The translations under genes and the position numbers were made by a program. This document shows, piece by piece, positions 63,379-64,000 of a stretch of DNA of 64,000 nt; positions within the stretch are counted from its first letter, which is position 1; each line of letters starts with the position of its first letter. This DNA comes from CAWBRT01 sp963832365. Lineage in GTDB: Bacteria > Acidobacteriota > Terriglobia > Terriglobales > Acidobacteriaceae. Under the pieces are notes generated by a model. It worked only from the letters and a program-made list of their open reading frames with translations, was not told where the DNA came from and ran no database searches. The stretch lies in assembly GCA_963832365.1 (NCBI GenBank), contig CAWHUL010000025.1, positions 124,001 to 188,000 on the forward strand, given 5' to 3'.

Positions 63379-64000
63379 ATGGACAGCGCTCTCATCTATC
63401 TTGACAATGCGGCCACGGTTTGGCCGAAGCCGGAAAACGTTTACCGGTTCATGATCGATTTCTACCGCGAGACCGGAGTTAATCCTGGACGCAGCGGCTT
63501 TGATAAGGCTCTGGAAGCCGGCTCCCTTCTGGACAGGCTGCGCCAGCGACTGACAAGGTTTTTTGGCGGAGATGAGGACGCGCCCGAACGTTTATGCTTC
63601 GGCTACAACACTACGGATGCGCTGAACCTCATTATTTCCGGATTGCTGGGAGAGGGCGACCACGTCATCACCACCAATCTCGAACATAATTCCGTGATCC
63701 GGCCAATCAATCATCTGGTTCGCGACGCGCACGTCGAGGCCACGTTTCTGCCGTTCGACGGCCAGGGTTTTGTCCAGCCCGACGATGTCGCCCGCGCCAT
63801 GCGCCCCAATACCAAGCTGGTCATTGTCAACCACGGCTCCAACGTCATCGGAACGATTCAGCCTCTGGCTGAAATCGGCCGCATCTGTCGCGAACATAAC
63901 GTCACCTTCGCCATTGATACCGCGCAAACCGCCGGAATCGTGCCCATCAACATGAAGGAAATGAATGTGGATGTGCTGGCCTTTACGGGTCATAAAGCAT
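63379..64000 (+). CDS. Cysteine desulfurase-like class V aminotransferase (partial)
   Basis: The first 207 codons are in the window; the end is cut off at the right edge. It starts LIYLDNAATVWPKPENVY and has GYNTTDALNLIISG, NLEHNSVIRPI and the PLP Asp in FAIDTAQTAG. The PLP Lys is in FTGHKA at the very edge. The catalytic Cys loop that would show desulfurase activity is outside. ATG start with GGAGGA five to eight bases upstream. Confidence 0.85.
   Translation, partial: MDSALIYLDNAATVWPKPENVYRFMIDFYRETGVNPGRSGFDKALEAGSLLDRLRQRLTRFFGGDEDAPERLCFGYNTTDALNLIISGLLGEGDHVITTNLEHNSVIRPINHLVRDAHVEATFLPFDGQGFVQPDDVARAMRPNTKLVIVNHGSNVIGTIQPLAEIGRICREHNVTFAIDTAQTAGIVPINMKEMNVDVLAFTGHKA

Noticed and set aside
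1..64000. CRISPR arrays, tRNA or rRNA genes, transposases and prophage genes
   Set aside because: No regularly spaced direct repeats, tRNA-like TTCGA arms with matching stems, rRNA core sequences or integrase/transposase proteins were found. The repeats present are palindromic and dispersed.

Overview
The window is a GC-rich bacterial chromosome segment. It most resembles Acidobacteriota of the Terriglobia/Koribacter type. That placement is inferred from the Gram-negative lipopolysaccharide export genes, the 138-residue Hfq-like protein, the gene orders, and the many extragenic palindromes with the core GATCCTTCGCTTCGCTCAGGATGACA. No rRNA, tRNA, CRISPR array, prophage or transposase gene was seen. 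Almost all of the sequence is core housekeeping DNA, with an accessory flavour on the right-hand side.

Layout. Positions 1-3400 carry a gene end, a palindromic MITE-like element, a MarR regulator, purB and a frameshifted alpha/beta hydrolase. A promoter and a possible structured RNA (3800-4015) precede the translation cluster rpsP-khpA-rimM-trmD-rplS-rnhB (4096-7489). Next come a PIG-L deacetylase, a secreted M61-type peptidase, a zinc-ribbon protein, tmk-holB, an Hfq-like gene, a secreted BamE-like protein, tsaC, dcd, an HU gene and a site-2 protease (7700-18545). From 18660 to 27206 one minus-strand run holds msbA-yicC-gmk-rpoZ-coaBC-udg-priA. From 27609 to 35016 a second minus-strand run holds lptC/A-lptB-rpoN, then hpf and rapZ. 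A plus-strand secreted NTF2-like gene interrupts this second run. Then follow an RDD protein, a beta-CASP nuclease, a degenerate M1-like peptidase, rlmB, an orphan LytTR response regulator, purS and glmS (to 43440).

The right third is metabolic. A thiolase and an exported MmgE/PrpD protein (43552-46322) are followed by a cytidylate-kinase-like/BON fusion. A minus-strand nitrogen/sulfur oxyanion group comes next: a TIGR02186-like membrane protein, a TauE/SafE exporter, nrfA, nrfH and hcp (47469-53761). The promoter regions of hcp, nrfHA and tauE each carry a CRP/FNR-type palindrome, which suggests common control. Positions 54264-59821 hold a plus-strand set: CitE-like lyase, CaiB-type CoA transferase, HMG-CoA-lyase-like enzyme, PrpF-type isomerase and isoaspartyl peptidase. 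It looks like a route for activating, isomerising and cleaving a branched dicarboxylic acid. The window ends with a CarS-like membrane protein, a phosphoesterase, a divergent ilvE/Lrp pair and the first part of a cysteine-desulfurase-like gene.

Three genes (hydrolase 2325-3379, rimM, M61 peptidase) carry single-base frame breaks at short homopolymers. Adding or removing one base restores each full-length frame, so assembly error is the simplest explanation.
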